DNA of 53,410 nt, from assembly GCF_002280785.1 (NCBI RefSeq), contig NZ_NCEQ01000017.1, positions 1 through 53,410 on the forward strand. The letters run 5' to 3'. Source of the stretch: Brevundimonas subvibrioides (GTDB taxonomy: Bacteria; Pseudomonadota; Alphaproteobacteria; Caulobacterales; Caulobacteraceae). The stretch's first letter is position 1, and every line of letters begins with the position of its first letter. The notes beneath the pieces are model-generated. The model worked only from the letters and a program-made list of their open reading frames with translations. It was not told where the DNA came from and did no database searches. Both the position numbers and the translations under genes were made by a program. This document shows, one piece after another, positions 1 through 9,502 of the stretch.

Positions 1-153
1 GTTCACGCCGTTGCCGGACGCTTCCAGGTTGATGTCGTCGATCTTGTGGTAACCGGCGTCAATCGCGCCGTACCAGCCGTCCGGCTCAGCCGAAGCAGCG
101 CCAGCGGCGAAAAGCCCCGCGGCTGCGACGCTGGCGAGAAGTTTCAGCTTCAT
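1..153 (-). CDS. Outer-membrane beta-barrel protein, OmpA-like, N-terminus only
   Basis: Only the first 51 codons lie in the window; the gene runs off the left edge. It starts MKLKLLASVAAAG and has a clear Sec signal peptide ending at AAGAASA, followed by EPDGWYGAIDAGYHKID. This is the first beta-strand pattern (WYxxxxxGY) of small OmpA-type surface barrels common in Caulobacterales. The mature protein should sit in the outer membrane. The start is the ATG at 151-153. Which OmpA subgroup it belongs to, and whether a peptidoglycan-binding OmpA domain follows, cannot be seen. Confidence 0.75.
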   Translation of the reverse strand, partial: MKLKLLASVAAAGLFAAGAASAEPDGWYGAIDAGYHKIDDINLEASGNGVN

Positions 154-349
154 GTCAGTCCTCATATCGGTGAATGTCCAAAGGCCACGCTTACACGTGA
201 CACTCACTGAGCCGAACGGCAGAGTTGAGCCCAGGTTCCCTATTTCGGTTCGCAATACGGCGACTGTGGCGCCGTTTCAACACATATCCCCCTCTTGGCG
301 AACCTGCGCGGCCTGTTATCAGGGTGAACAGCGATAAGGAGAGGCATCG

Positions 350-1255
350 ATGGCTATGCGATTTGACGGCAAGGTGGCGATCGTGACCGGCGCCGGCGGA
401 GGTCTCGGGCGCGAGCATGCCCTGGCCCTGGCGGCGCGCGGCGCCAAGGTGGTGGTCAATGACCTTGGCGTAGCGCGCGATGGCGAGGGTTCGTCGATGA
501 GCCCGGCCCAGGCCGTCGTGGCCGAGATCGAGGCGGCCGGCGGCGAGGCCATGGCCAACGGCGCATCAGTCACGGACTTCGAGGCGGTCAAGGCGATGGT
601 CGCCGAGGCGACCGCGCGGTGGGGCTCGGTCGACATTCTGGTGAACAACGCCGGCGTCCTGCGCGACAAGTCCTTCGCCAAGATGGAGATCGATGACTTC
701 CGCTTCGTCGTCGACGTTCACCTGATGGGAGCGGTGAACTGCACGAAGGCTGTGTGGGACGGGATGCGCGAGCGGAACTACGGCCGCATCGTCATGACCA
801 CCTCGTCGTCGGGCCTCTACGGCAATTTCGGTCAGGCCAACTATGGCGCGGCCAAGATGGCGCTGGTGGGCTTCATGCAGACCCTGGCCATCGAGGGGGC
901 CAAGAACGACATCCGGGTCAACTGCCTGGCCCCGACGGCCCACACCCGCATGACCGAGGATCTGGGCGCGGCCCTGCCGCTGGAGGCCCTGGGGCCGGAA
1001 CTGGTATCGCCGGGCCTGCTGTATCTTGTCAGCCAGGACGCACCGACGCGCTGCATCCTCGCTGCCGGCGCCGGCGGCTTCGAGCGCGCCTATGTCACCC
1101 TGACACAGGGCGTCCGCATTGTCGGGGAGGATGCCCCGGAACAGGTCGAGGCCCGGTTCGAAGCCATCTCGGACCGCACCGGCGAGATCGTACCGGAGAT
1201 GGGCGCCGCCCAGGGCATGATCGAACTCACCAAGGCGCAGAAGGCGCATAGCTGA
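350..1255 (+). CDS. SDR-family 3-hydroxyacyl-CoA dehydrogenase-like protein
   Basis: 301-residue short-chain dehydrogenase of the type found in the N-terminal half of peroxisomal multifunctional enzyme 2 (HSD17B4-like). Visible features are the NAD-binding TGAGGGLGREHA near residue 15, NNAG near 100, and the catalytic Ser-Tyr-Lys set (TTSSSGLYGNFGQANYGAAK, about 150-170). It probably oxidises a 3-hydroxyacyl-CoA or similar hydroxy substrate. A thiolase follows 118 bases downstream on the same strand, which fits a degradative acyl-CoA pathway. AAGGAGAGG precedes the ATG; an in-frame second ATG lies two codons on. The real substrate cannot be told from sequence. Confidence 0.85.
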   Translation: MAMRFDGKVAIVTGAGGGLGREHALALAARGAKVVVNDLGVARDGEGSSMSPAQAVVAEIEAAGGEAMANGASVTDFEAVKAMVAEATARWGSVDILVNNAGVLRDKSFAKMEIDDFRFVVDVHLMGAVNCTKAVWDGMRERNYGRIVMTTSSSGLYGNFGQANYGAAKMALVGFMQTLAIEGAKNDIRVNCLAPTAHTRMTEDLGAALPLEALGPELVSPGLLYLVSQDAPTRCILAAGAGGFERAYVTLTQGVRIVGEDAPEQVEARFEAISDRTGEIVPEMGAAQGMIELTKAQKAHS

Positions 1256-1373
1256 TATGCCGAACCGACCAGCAAACTGACCAACAAAAGGTCCGTCAAA
1301 CCGACCAGAATTTCGGTCAGCCCGATCAATCAAATCGCCAGGGTCGCCAAAGGCGACCGGCAGGGAGAGAACA

Positions 1374-2576
<1,203 letters not shown>

Positions 2577-2584
2577 CCCGCTCA

Positions 2585-2617
2585 GACGCCGACATCCTGC
2601 AGCGGGGTGTCGGCGTC
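2585..2617. terminator. Strong inverted repeat between convergent genes
   Basis: Perfect 10-bp arms GACGCCGACA and TGTCGGCGTC are separated by 13 bases. The repeat lies between the stop of the thiolase (2576) and the stop of the leftward WYL regulator (2629). Its position suggests a bidirectional terminator, but no T-run follows on either strand, so termination is inferred. Confidence 0.5.
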
Positions 2618-2628
2618 GAAGGCCCGGC

Positions 2629-3351
2629 TTAGGCATTCGCCCCTTTTTGGTCGGCCAAGAACCGGCGCCGCTCCGCCTCCATCATCGCCTGCCAGCGTGC
2701 TCGCAGTTGCGCCGGGCGGCCGGGGAAACGGTCGTCGAGGAAGGTCGCCTCCACCACCCGGTCGGTGCGGAAGGTGCGGAAGTCGTCGCGGCTCTCGCAC
2801 CAGGCGACCAGCAGCCGTGTCGTCTCACGATAGCCGATCAGAAGCGGCCAGACGGTCCGCAGCGAGGCCCGGTCTTCCTGATCGCGATAGTCCAGCGTGA
2901 CCTTCCGCCCCGTATGGATCCAGGCCCGCAACTGACCCATGTCGAGCACCTCGACCTCGTGCGTTTTCCACATTGCGGAGGTCACCGCCGGCTCCAGGAC
3001 CACCGGGCGCAGGCGTTCGGGAACGGTGGCTGCGATCTTGGCGATCAGGTCGCGGGCCGCCCGCGCCAGGGCCGGGTCTCCCCTGCCCGCCACCCACTGG
3101 GCGCCGAGCACCGCCGCCTCGACCTCGTCGGATGTCAGCATCAGGGGCGGCATGTCGAAGCCGCTATCCAGCACATAGCCGATGCCCGCCTCGCCCCGGA
3201 TCGGGACCCGCTGACCCATCAGGGCGGCGATGTCGCGATACACGCTGCGTTTGGACGTCTCCAGCTCCACCGCGATCGATTCCGCCGTCACGGGCTGGGA
3301 ACTCCTGCGGAGCAGCTGAACGATCTGGAACAGGCGGTCTGCGCGTCTCAT
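2629..3351 (-). CDS. YafY-type transcriptional regulator (HTH plus WYL domain)
   Basis: 240-residue regulator. A DeoR-like winged helix-turn-helix covers about residues 1-60 (MRRADRLFQIVQLLRR, TSKRSVYRDIAAL). A WYL ligand-sensing domain follows in the second half (GQLRAWIHTGRKVTLDYRD, then RLLVAWCESRDDFRTFRTDR). The start is placed at the ATG at 3349-3351 because family members begin MRRADRL; an upstream in-frame start would add 11 residues. It is divergent from the glutathione transferase gene across about 110 bases, so it may control that gene as well as itself. The ligand is unknown. Confidence 0.88.
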   Translation of the reverse strand: MRRADRLFQIVQLLRRSSQPVTAESIAVELETSKRSVYRDIAALMGQRVPIRGEAGIGYVLDSGFDMPPLMLTSDEVEAAVLGAQWVAGRGDPALARAARDLIAKIAATVPERLRPVVLEPAVTSAMWKTHEVEVLDMGQLRAWIHTGRKVTLDYRDQEDRASLRTVWPLLIGYRETTRLLVAWCESRDDFRTFRTDRVVEATFLDDRFPGRPAQLRARWQAMMEAERRRFLADQKGANA

Positions 3352-3463
3352 CTGTGTGCTGTATCGGACGACTGCTGACAGCATGCTGGCAGCAGGGTGG
3401 CGGTAGTCAATCTCTCACGGCCAAGGCGGTCCCGCCGAGGCTCGTTGGATGGGAGAGAAAATC

Positions 3464-4078
3464 ATGCTGACCCTGTTTCACGCCCCGCAATCACGCTCGT
3501 CGCGCATCATCTGGCTGATCGAGGAACTGGGGGCCGACGCCCGCATCGAGTATTGCGAGATCGCCCACCGCAACGGCCAGAAGGTCGGCGAGCCGGACGT
3601 CAAGAATCCTCACCCGGACGGCAAGGTCCCGGCTCTGACCCACGACGGCGCCTTGATCACGGAATCGGCCGCTGTGGCCCTCTATCTGACCGACCTGTTT
3701 CCGGAGGTCGGCCTCGGCGCCTTGCCCGGTTCGCCGGAGCGTGGGCCTCTGCTGACGTGGCTCGCATGGGCGGCGGGCGAACTGGAGCCGGCGGTCTGGA
3801 GCAGGATGACCGGCGAGGCGGATCGCGATCCGATGGCAAAGGCCCGTTATGAAGCGGCCGTCGGTCGACTGCTCGAGACGCTGTGGGAAGGCCCCTGGCT
3901 GATGGGCGACCGGTTCACCGTGGCGGACGTGATGATCGGTTCGTCGCTGGGCTGGGCCCGGTTCGCCTTCCCGGACAGCCCCTTGCTGGACGCCTATGCC
4001 GAGCGGCTGGCGCAGCGGCCGGCCCGCATCCGGGCGGACGCCCGAGATGCGGCGAACGCGGTAATGGAAGCCGCCTGA
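3464..4078 (+). CDS. Glutathione S-transferase family protein
   Basis: 204-residue cytosolic GST. The N-terminal thioredoxin fold shows MLTLFHAPQSRSSRIIWLIEEL, with the serine pair near residue 11 as likely glutathione-activating residues, and DGKVPALTHDGALITESAAV, the glutathione-binding cis-Pro and ES(A) motif. The C-terminal helical domain contains MGDRFTVADVMIGSSL. The ATG at 3464 is preferred over an in-frame ATG at 3449 because GGGAGAG sits 6 bases before it. It probably conjugates glutathione to electrophiles. Its divergence from a WYL regulator suggests inducible expression. Confidence 0.88.
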   Translation: MLTLFHAPQSRSSRIIWLIEELGADARIEYCEIAHRNGQKVGEPDVKNPHPDGKVPALTHDGALITESAAVALYLTDLFPEVGLGALPGSPERGPLLTWLAWAAGELEPAVWSRMTGEADRDPMAKARYEAAVGRLLETLWEGPWLMGDRFTVADVMIGSSLGWARFAFPDSPLLDAYAERLAQRPARIRADARDAANAVMEAA

Positions 4079-4084
4079 TCCCCC

Positions 4085-5512
4085 TCAGGCGGCGTCGGCG
4101 TGTCCCTGATGCAGGGTTGCGTCCCCGTCGCCGACGATCTCCACCGCCTTGAGCGCCCCGACAAAACTGTCGCGCCAGATGCCGACATCGGTGTCGCGCA
4201 CGACCTGCATCAGGGCCTCCCATTTCCGCACCCGCTCGGCCAGCGGCATGGTCAGGGCCTTCTTGATCGCGTCGGCGACTTCCTCGCGACTGAAAGGATT
4301 GACCAGCAGGGCCTCGCCCATCTGTTCGGCCGCGCCGGCGAAGCGGGACAGGATCAGGACGCCGGGATCGTCCGGGTTCTGGGCGGCGACATATTCCTTG
4401 GCCACCAGGTTCATGCCGTCGCGCAGGGGTGTGACCAGACAGACCTTGGCGGCGCGATAGATGCCGGCCAGCTGATCCCGGCGGAAGCTGCGGTTCAGAT
4501 AGCGGATCGGCTGCCAGTCCATGTCGGCGAACTCGCCGTTTATCCGGCCGGCCAGGGCGTCGAGCCGCGCCCGGATGTCCTGATAGGTGTCGACGTCGTC
4601 GCGACTGATCGGGGTCACCTGCACCAGGAAGACATCGCCGCGCATGTCGGGATTGTCCTGAAGGAACTGCTCGTAACCGACCATTCGCTCCTCCAGTCCC
4701 TTGGAGTAGTCGAGCCGGTCGACGCCCACCATCATCGAACGGAAAGCGGCCGAGGCCGCCATACGGTCATAGGTGCGTCTCCCTTCGCGCGAGTTCCGGG
4801 CCTCGGCGAACCCCTCGACGTCGATGCCGATGGGGAAGACGCCGATCCGGACCTTGCGGTCGAAGGCCTCCAGCCCGCCGTAGCCGGCCAGCTCGCCGCG
4901 CGCCTCGGAGATCACATAGTCGCGGAACAGGTCGAGCCATTCCTGCGTCTGGAACCCGATCAGGTCGTAGGCGAACAGGCTCTCCACCAGCCGCCGGTGA
5001 TGCGGCAGGGTCACCAGCAGCTGACGCGCCGGCCAGGGCGTGTGCAGGAAGAAACCGATCCGGTTCTTGATCCCCAGCCTGCGCAGATCGCGCGCCATCG
5101 GGATCAGGTGATAGTCGTGGATCCAGATGACGTCGTCCGGCTCGATCAACGGGGCCAGAACCTCGGCGAACCGACCGTTCACCCGCTCGTACCCTTCGCC
5201 ATAGGATCGTTCGTAGGCGGTCAGATCGACCCGATGGTGGAACAAGGGCCACAGGGTCTTGTTAGCGTAGCCGTTGTAATACTCCTCGACGTCCTGAGCT
5301 TCGAGATCGACCAGGGCGACTGTGATGCCCGCCCGATCCTCGATCTTCAGTTCGCCGGTGAACTGCTCGGTCGTTTCTCCGGACCAGCCGAACCACAGGC
5401 CATCGTATTTCCTGAGAGCGGCGGAAAGGGCCATGGCCAGGCCTCCGGCCGAGCCAGCGGCGGGATCGACAGGCGCCGAGACCCGGTTGGACACAACAAT
5501 GAGACGTGACAT
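4085..5512 (-). CDS. otsA: Trehalose-6-phosphate synthase
   Basis: 475-residue GT20 enzyme that makes trehalose-6-phosphate from UDP-glucose and glucose-6-phosphate in the cytoplasm. Visible are the N-terminal SNRVSAPVDP and GGLAMAL loop, the WIHDYHL motif, VDRLDYSKGLEER and the nucleotide-sugar-binding DGMNLVAKEYVAAQ, all in order and intact. It is the last gene of a leftward operon otsB - GH15 - otsA, starting about 93 bases beyond the GH15 stop. The operon context fits stress or osmotic protection. Confidence 0.96.
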   Translation of the reverse strand: MSRLIVVSNRVSAPVDPAAGSAGGLAMALSAALRKYDGLWFGWSGETTEQFTGELKIEDRAGITVALVDLEAQDVEEYYNGYANKTLWPLFHHRVDLTAYERSYGEGYERVNGRFAEVLAPLIEPDDVIWIHDYHLIPMARDLRRLGIKNRIGFFLHTPWPARQLLVTLPHHRRLVESLFAYDLIGFQTQEWLDLFRDYVISEARGELAGYGGLEAFDRKVRIGVFPIGIDVEGFAEARNSREGRRTYDRMAASAAFRSMMVGVDRLDYSKGLEERMVGYEQFLQDNPDMRGDVFLVQVTPISRDDVDTYQDIRARLDALAGRINGEFADMDWQPIRYLNRSFRRDQLAGIYRAAKVCLVTPLRDGMNLVAKEYVAAQNPDDPGVLILSRFAGAAEQMGEALLVNPFSREEVADAIKKALTMPLAERVRKWEALMQVVRDTDVGIWRDSFVGALKAVEIVGDGDATLHQGHADAA

Positions 5513-5605
5513 GCCATCCCAACGCCAAGGCCAGGGTTTGGCTGCAACGCAACATCGTGAACCGCCTCCGGGTTGACACGATCCGAACCGGAAACAGCGC
5601 CCGAT

Positions 5606-7408
5606 TCAGCGAACGGCCGTCCACGACCGACTGAGGAGGACCGCGCAGTTGATGATCCCGGCCAGCGAATAGGTCTGGGGATAATTGCCCCACAGTTCGT
5701 TGTCGCCGAGCGAGATGTCCTCGCTGAGCAGACCCGCATGGGTTCGGCGACTGAGCATCTGCTCGAAGATCTCCCGCGCCTCCTCGGTCCGGCCGTTGAT
5801 ATGCAGGGCCTCGATGAACCAGAAGGTGCAGAGGTTGAACGCGGTTTCCGGCTCGCCGAAGTCGTCCGGCTCGACGTAGCGGAACAGGTAGGGGCCCTTT
5901 TTCAGGTCGCGTTCGATGGCGTTGAAAGTGGCCACCTGGCGCGGATCCTGCGGATCGAGGAAGCCCAGGTCCACAAGCTGCAACAGGGAGGCGTCCACCT
6001 CCCTGCCGCCGAAGCTGGCGCCGAACCGGCCCTCTTCCGGAATGAAGGCTTCGGCCTCGATCCGTTCGCGGATGATGCGGGCACGATCGTTCCAGACCTC
6101 GGCCCGCTGTTCCAGACCCAGCTTGTGCGCCGCCTTGGACAGGCGGTCGCAGGCGGCCCAGCACATGACCGACGAATAGGTATGGACCCGGGCGATGGTC
6201 CGGAACTCCCATAGACCCGCGTCCGTCTGGTCGTGCATGGCGAAGGCTCGCTCGCCGACCTTCTCCAGCGCAAAGAAGTCCTCGATCGACCCAGGCCGCA
6301 GCAGACGCTGGTCGTAGAAAGACTGAACCAGCGGCAGAACGATCTGGCCGTAGACGTCGTGCTGCAGGTGCTCGCGGGCCTGATTGCCGACGCGGACCGG
6401 CTTCATGCCGCGATAGCCTTCGACCGAGGTGACGATCCGTTCGTCGATGTCCTCCTCGAGGCCCACGCCATAGACGGGCTGGACGTGGCCGCCCGCTGAG
6501 GAATCCACGAGGTTCCTCAGATAGACGAGGTAGTTCTCCAGGATGTCGTCCGCGCCCAGCCGGTTCAGGGCGCGGACGGTGTAATAGGCGTCCCGGATCC
6601 AGCAGTAGCGGTAGTCCCAGTTGCGTCCGCTCTCCGGAAACTCGGGCACCGAAGTCGTCATGGCGGCGACGATGGCTCCCGTCTCCTCATAGGCGCAGAG
6701 CTTGAGCGTGATTGCCGCCCGGATCACCGCCTCCTGATAGTCCAGCGGGATGTAAAGGGTGCGGACCCAGTCCTTCCAGTAGGCCACCGTGCGATCCAGG
6801 GTCGCCGAGACGCCCGGTCCAACCTCCTGATCGTAGCCTTCATCGGGGCCGAGAAAGAAGGCCATCGGCCGTTCCAGCCGAAACGTCCGTTCCTCCAGCA
6901 CGTGCGATACCGGACAGTCGGTCGTCAGCCTCAGGGTGATGTCGGTGCACAGATAACGAATGTGGTTGGAGCCGCTCGTCAGCTCCGCCCGGCGCGCACC
7001 CCAGTCGGCGGACGGCCGCAAACGCACCCGGATGCGCGGCGCGCCGTCCAGCGGCCGCACGATTCGGGCGAAGGCCAGCGGCCGGTAGGTCCGCGAATGC
7101 TTCATGTGACGGGGCGCGAAGTCGATGATCTCGACCGCCGCGCCATCCTCGGCCGTCAGCACCGTGCGCAGGACCGGGGTGTTGGCGATATAGGCCTGAC
7201 TGACGTGTTTCAGCCCCTCGAGCTCGACGTCCCAGAAACCGTGTTCAGGCGCCGCGCCGTTCATCAAGGCCGAAAAGACCGGGTCGCCGTCCACCCGGGG
7301 TGCGCAGGCCCAGACAAAACGGCCATTGCGATCGATCAAGGCCGAGAGGGCGCAGTTGCCGATCGGGGCGAGGTCGAGCGAGGGGCGCCGGGTTGAGGCC
7401 AGGGTCAT
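5606..7408 (-). CDS. Glycoside hydrolase family 15 protein (glucoamylase or trehalase type)
   Basis: 600-residue GH15 enzyme. An N-terminal beta-sandwich region is followed by an (alpha/alpha)6 barrel with the substrate-cleft motif WDYRYCWIRDAYYTVRAL and the C-terminal LSEDISLGDNELWGNYPQ, which contains a likely catalytic acid. Known GH15 enzymes include glucoamylases and bacterial trehalases. Its position between otsB and otsA makes trehalose or a related glucoside the likely substrate (inference). The start is the ATG at 7406-7408, which overlaps the otsB stop as ATGA, pointing to coupled translation. A start five codons upstream is possible. Confidence 0.88.
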   Translation of the reverse strand: MTLASTRRPSLDLAPIGNCALSALIDRNGRFVWACAPRVDGDPVFSALMNGAAPEHGFWDVELEGLKHVSQAYIANTPVLRTVLTAEDGAAVEIIDFAPRHMKHSRTYRPLAFARIVRPLDGAPRIRVRLRPSADWGARRAELTSGSNHIRYLCTDITLRLTTDCPVSHVLEERTFRLERPMAFFLGPDEGYDQEVGPGVSATLDRTVAYWKDWVRTLYIPLDYQEAVIRAAITLKLCAYEETGAIVAAMTTSVPEFPESGRNWDYRYCWIRDAYYTVRALNRLGADDILENYLVYLRNLVDSSAGGHVQPVYGVGLEEDIDERIVTSVEGYRGMKPVRVGNQAREHLQHDVYGQIVLPLVQSFYDQRLLRPGSIEDFFALEKVGERAFAMHDQTDAGLWEFRTIARVHTYSSVMCWAACDRLSKAAHKLGLEQRAEVWNDRARIIRERIEAEAFIPEEGRFGASFGGREVDASLLQLVDLGFLDPQDPRQVATFNAIERDLKKGPYLFRYVEPDDFGEPETAFNLCTFWFIEALHINGRTEEAREIFEQMLSRRTHAGLLSEDISLGDNELWGNYPQTYSLAGIINCAVLLSRSWTAVR

Positions 7409-8193
7409 TGTCCCGCCATCCATTTTCCAGACACCTGGGATGCTACAGCCTCAAGCCAGTCCATCACCGCCGGAACGTCGCGCAGGCCATAGCGCGCGGA
7501 GGTCGCCCGCTGTGGCCCGACCAGCACTCCGAAGCCGCCCAGGGCCACGGCGGCGCGAAAGCCCGCCTCGTCGGTCAGATCGTCGCCCAGCATGACGGGA
7601 AGGGCGCCCGCGAACGGCGGCTCGGCCATGAAGGCCGCGACCGCCGTGCCCTTGTCGGAGCCGGGGGTGCGCAACTCCAGCACCATATGACCGGGCTGGA
7701 GCATCAGGCCCGTGGTCTCGGCGAGCTCGCGCGCGAGGACCAGGGCTTCGTCCGCGCTGGCGGGCGACTGGCGGAAGTGAAGGCCGGCTGAAATAGCCTT
7801 GTCCTCGACGATTACGCCGGGGCGATCGGCGGCGAAGCGGCGGAAGGCGGCCAGGGCCTGGGCCACGCCGGGGGAGGCCTTTGGCCGATCCACCGCGCCG
7901 TCCCGACGCCGACGTTCCAGCCCGTGCACGCCGGCAGCCGAGGGCGAAGCATTGCCGGCGATCCGGTCGATCTCGCCAAGCGTCCGCCCGCTGACGATCG
8001 CCATTCGCCCATCCAGCGCCTGATCCAGGCGGGTCAGGACCGCGGTGCGCCTCGGGTCGGCCAGCACGGCGTCCGGCGTAGGCGCCATGGGAGCCAGCAC
8101 CCCGTCCATATCCAGGAACAGGGCCAGCGGCCGCGCCATCACCACAGGGGGCGTGAGCAGGATTTCGACGAGCGTTCCGGTATCTGACGGCAT
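7405..8193 (-). CDS. otsB: Trehalose-6-phosphate phosphatase
   Basis: 262-residue HAD-superfamily phosphatase that removes phosphate from trehalose-6-phosphate. It has the DxD nucleophile motif in LALFLDMDGVLAP near residue 25 and the metal-binding GDDLTDEAGFRAA near the C-terminus. It is the first gene of the leftward trehalose operon; its stop overlaps the GH15 start (ATGA). The ATG at 8191-8193 gives a normal family N-terminus; a longer reading frame reaches 8286 without a recognised domain. It is divergent from kdsD. Confidence 0.93.
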   Translation of the reverse strand: MPSDTGTLVEILLTPPVVMARPLALFLDMDGVLAPMAPTPDAVLADPRRTAVLTRLDQALDGRMAIVSGRTLGEIDRIAGNASPSAAGVHGLERRRRDGAVDRPKASPGVAQALAAFRRFAADRPGVIVEDKAISAGLHFRQSPASADEALVLARELAETTGLMLQPGHMVLELRTPGSDKGTAVAAFMAEPPFAGALPVMLGDDLTDEAGFRAAVALGGFGVLVGPQRATSARYGLRDVPAVMDWLEAVASQVSGKWMAGQ

Positions 8194-8402
8194 GAGTATC
8201 CAGGTTAGGTTGACGGCCCCACACGTCTGAACGCGCCGGTCCGGCAAAGGTTGAGCGGCTTTTGTCTGAACTTGCCTTGCGTCCACCCGTCATCCCGTCG
8301 GCCGCTCCCCTGACCCTCCATTGTGAAACCGCGCCGGATGGGGCAATTCCGCTCCGTGCAACGACAGACGCCGGCAAAGGGCGCCGCAGCAGGATCAGCG
8401 CC

Positions 8403-9398
8403 ATGCCCCTCGATATGCCCGCATCGTCTCCCGCCGCCGTCGGCGTCATGACGGACCGCGCGCGCGAGGTCATCCGGCTGAACATCGAGGCCCTGCAGGC
8501 GCTTGAGCGGACGGTGGATTCCAGCATCGCGCGCGCCTGCGACGTGATCCTGTCGCGGCAGGGCTATGTGGTCGTCACCGGCATGGGCAAGTCGGGCCAT
8601 ATCGGAGGCAAGATCGCTGCGACCCTCGCCTCGACCGGCACCAACGCCTTCTTCGTCCACCCGGCCGAGATGAGCCACGGCGATCTCGGCATGTTGCGCG
8701 GCGACACCACGCTTCTGGCCATCTCCAGCTCCGGCGAGAGCCGCGAACTGCGTGATCCGTTGCTCTTCTGCCAGCGGAACGACATCCCGGTCATCGGCAT
8801 GACGCAGCGCGGATCCTCCTTCCTGGCCCGGATGTCGGCCGTGCCGCTGGTCATGCCCAGCGTGGCCGAGGCCTGCGCCAACGGCCTGGCGCCCACAACC
8901 TCGACCCTGATGACCCTGGCCCTGGGCGACGCCATGGCGATGGTGCTGATGGACCGGCGTGGATTCTCTGCCATGGATTTTGGCCTGCACCACCCGGGCG
9001 GTTCCCTGGGCATGAGCCTGCAAAGCGTACGCGAATGGATGGGCGACAATCATGCGCCGCCGCCGACGGTGCCGCTGGACGCCGTCTTCTCCGAGCTGGT
9101 CGCCCGCATCACCGAGGGCCGTAAGGGTGCGGTCGCCGTGCTCGATTCCGATGGATCCCTCGCCGGGATGATCACGGATGGCGACATCCGCCGCGCCTTC
9201 GCACAGGATATCAGCCGCATCACCGCCGCCGACATCATGAGCAAGTCGCCGATCACCGTCTCGCCCGACCAGCGGATGAGCGACGTCGTCGACCTGCTGA
9301 CGGCCAACAAGATCTCGAACCTGTTCGTGATCCAGGACGACCGACCGGTCGCCATCGTCCATGTCGCCGAACTGATGCAGGCCGGCTACGTCTCCTGA
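8403..9398 (+). CDS. kdsD: Arabinose-5-phosphate isomerase (KdsD/KpsF type)
   Basis: 331-residue protein with a SIS sugar isomerase domain (VVVTGMGKSGHIGGKIAATL, HPAEMSHGDLGML, ISSSGESRE, DFGLHHPGGSLG) and two CBS repeats (about 210-325). It converts ribulose-5-phosphate to arabinose-5-phosphate, the first step to Kdo for LPS or capsule. The ATG at 8403 matches the E. coli length, and AGGA lies 8 bases upstream; a 47-codon upstream extension looks non-coding. Polysaccharide genes follow, so it may be a capsule-linked KpsF copy. Confidence 0.92.
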   Translation: MPLDMPASSPAAVGVMTDRAREVIRLNIEALQALERTVDSSIARACDVILSRQGYVVVTGMGKSGHIGGKIAATLASTGTNAFFVHPAEMSHGDLGMLRGDTTLLAISSSGESRELRDPLLFCQRNDIPVIGMTQRGSSFLARMSAVPLVMPSVAEACANGLAPTTSTLMTLALGDAMAMVLMDRRGFSAMDFGLHHPGGSLGMSLQSVREWMGDNHAPPPTVPLDAVFSELVARITEGRKGAVAVLDSDGSLAGMITDGDIRRAFAQDISRITAADIMSKSPITVSPDQRMSDVVDLLTANKISNLFVIQDDRPVAIVHVAELMQAGYVS

Positions 9399-9502
9399 CA
9401 GCAGGGCCGCTTGCGGTTGACCCCCGCCGGGCAAGGGTCTACCCCGCAAGCCAGCCGTGCGACGCTTCCGCCGGTCCGGAAAAACCACGCCGAAGGCTGG
9501 AT

